The notes under the pieces were generated by a model. That model worked only from the letters and a program-made list of their open reading frames with translations, searched no databases and had not been told where the DNA came from. Made by a program: the position numbers and the translations under genes. 64,000 bases of DNA from Mesonia algae (GTDB lineage: Bacteria; Bacteroidota; Bacteroidia; Flavobacteriales; Flavobacteriaceae): positions 100,538 to 164,537 of the forward strand of contig NZ_QKYV01000007.1 in NCBI RefSeq assembly GCF_003253545.1. Reading direction: 5' to 3'. Shown here in pieces: positions 63,946 through 64,000 of this stretch. Every line of letters begins with the position of its first letter. Position 1 is the first letter of the stretch.

Positions 63946-64000
63946 ATAACAAAAATAAAATCCCTTGGTTGGGCGAGAGAAGAAGAGGTTCGATTCCTTT

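Noticed and set aside
63984..64000. AGAGGTTCGATTCCTTT resembling a tRNA T-arm at the window end
   Set aside because: The 60 bases before it have no D-arm, anticodon arm or acceptor strand and are AT-rich leader sequence; chance similarity is more likely.

Overview
The window comes from an AT-rich member of the Bacteroidota, almost certainly a flavobacterium of the family Flavobacteriaceae. The evidence is the gliding genes gldF and gldG, secreted proteins with both kinds of type IX secretion (T9SS) C-terminal signal, a PorP/SprF protein, promoters of the form TTG-N18-20-TAnnTTTG, the general lack of Shine-Dalgarno sites, and the order rpsU, Xer-type recombinase, tRNA-Thr/Tyr/Gly/Thr, tuf, tRNA-Trp, secE, nusG, rplKAJL, rpoBC. 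No phage, insertion sequence, CRISPR array or defence island was found. This is mostly core chromosome with accessory surface-protein genes.

Layout: 1-9.2 kb holds a cut-off outer-membrane receptor gene, two divergent T9SS cargo genes (a propeller-like protein and a 1414-residue BspA/DUF285 repeat protein), a lipoprotein amidohydrolase and a lipoprotein metalloprotease. 9.2-13.4 kb holds a methyltransferase, a Cys-cluster protein, a NamZ-type muramidase, an FtsX-like permease and a thioesterase. 13.6-24.6 kb holds a cysteine synthase-like enzyme, two paralogous sodium:amino-acid symporters with an unusual SprB-like plus lipoyl-like N-terminal extension, a GDSL lipoprotein, DUF2851, PspC and K+ channel genes, a helix-hairpin-helix protein and an acyl-CoA dehydrogenase whose 3-prime end is tandemly repeated. 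24.9-39.8 kb is the translation/transcription block. 40-41.6 kb is prfC. 41.8-49.9 kb is an apparent operon of a 1612-residue T9SS type-B adhesin, PorP/SprF and a PorE-like OmpA protein. 50-57.8 kb holds idi-queD-manA, a small conserved protein, gldG/gldF with two partners, phoH and purC. 57.7-63.2 kb holds a PagL-like lipid A deacylase, a secreted unknown, topoisomerase IB, an M42 peptidase and DUF4294. The last 750 bases hold a decayed OmpA-domain remnant and three evenly spaced strong promoters that probably drive an rRNA operon just outside the window.

Functional links: GldF/GldG, the adhesin-SprF-PorE-like operon and the two other T9SS cargo proteins point to a gliding, surface-attaching cell. 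NamZ and the PagL-like enzyme act on peptidoglycan and lipid A. rpsU carries a near-perfect Shine-Dalgarno sequence in a genome that otherwise lacks them, fitting known bS21-controlled translation in this class. Several start codons were moved downstream of the first in-frame start because a TAnnTTTG promoter box or a tRNA overlaps the longer version.

Most striking items for follow-up: the 116-bp-spaced triple promoter with boxA-like leaders, a family of GC-rich palindromes scattered through coding and non-coding DNA, the 85-bp duplication of a gene end, the OmpA remnant, candidate leaderless genes, and the duplicated fused symporters.
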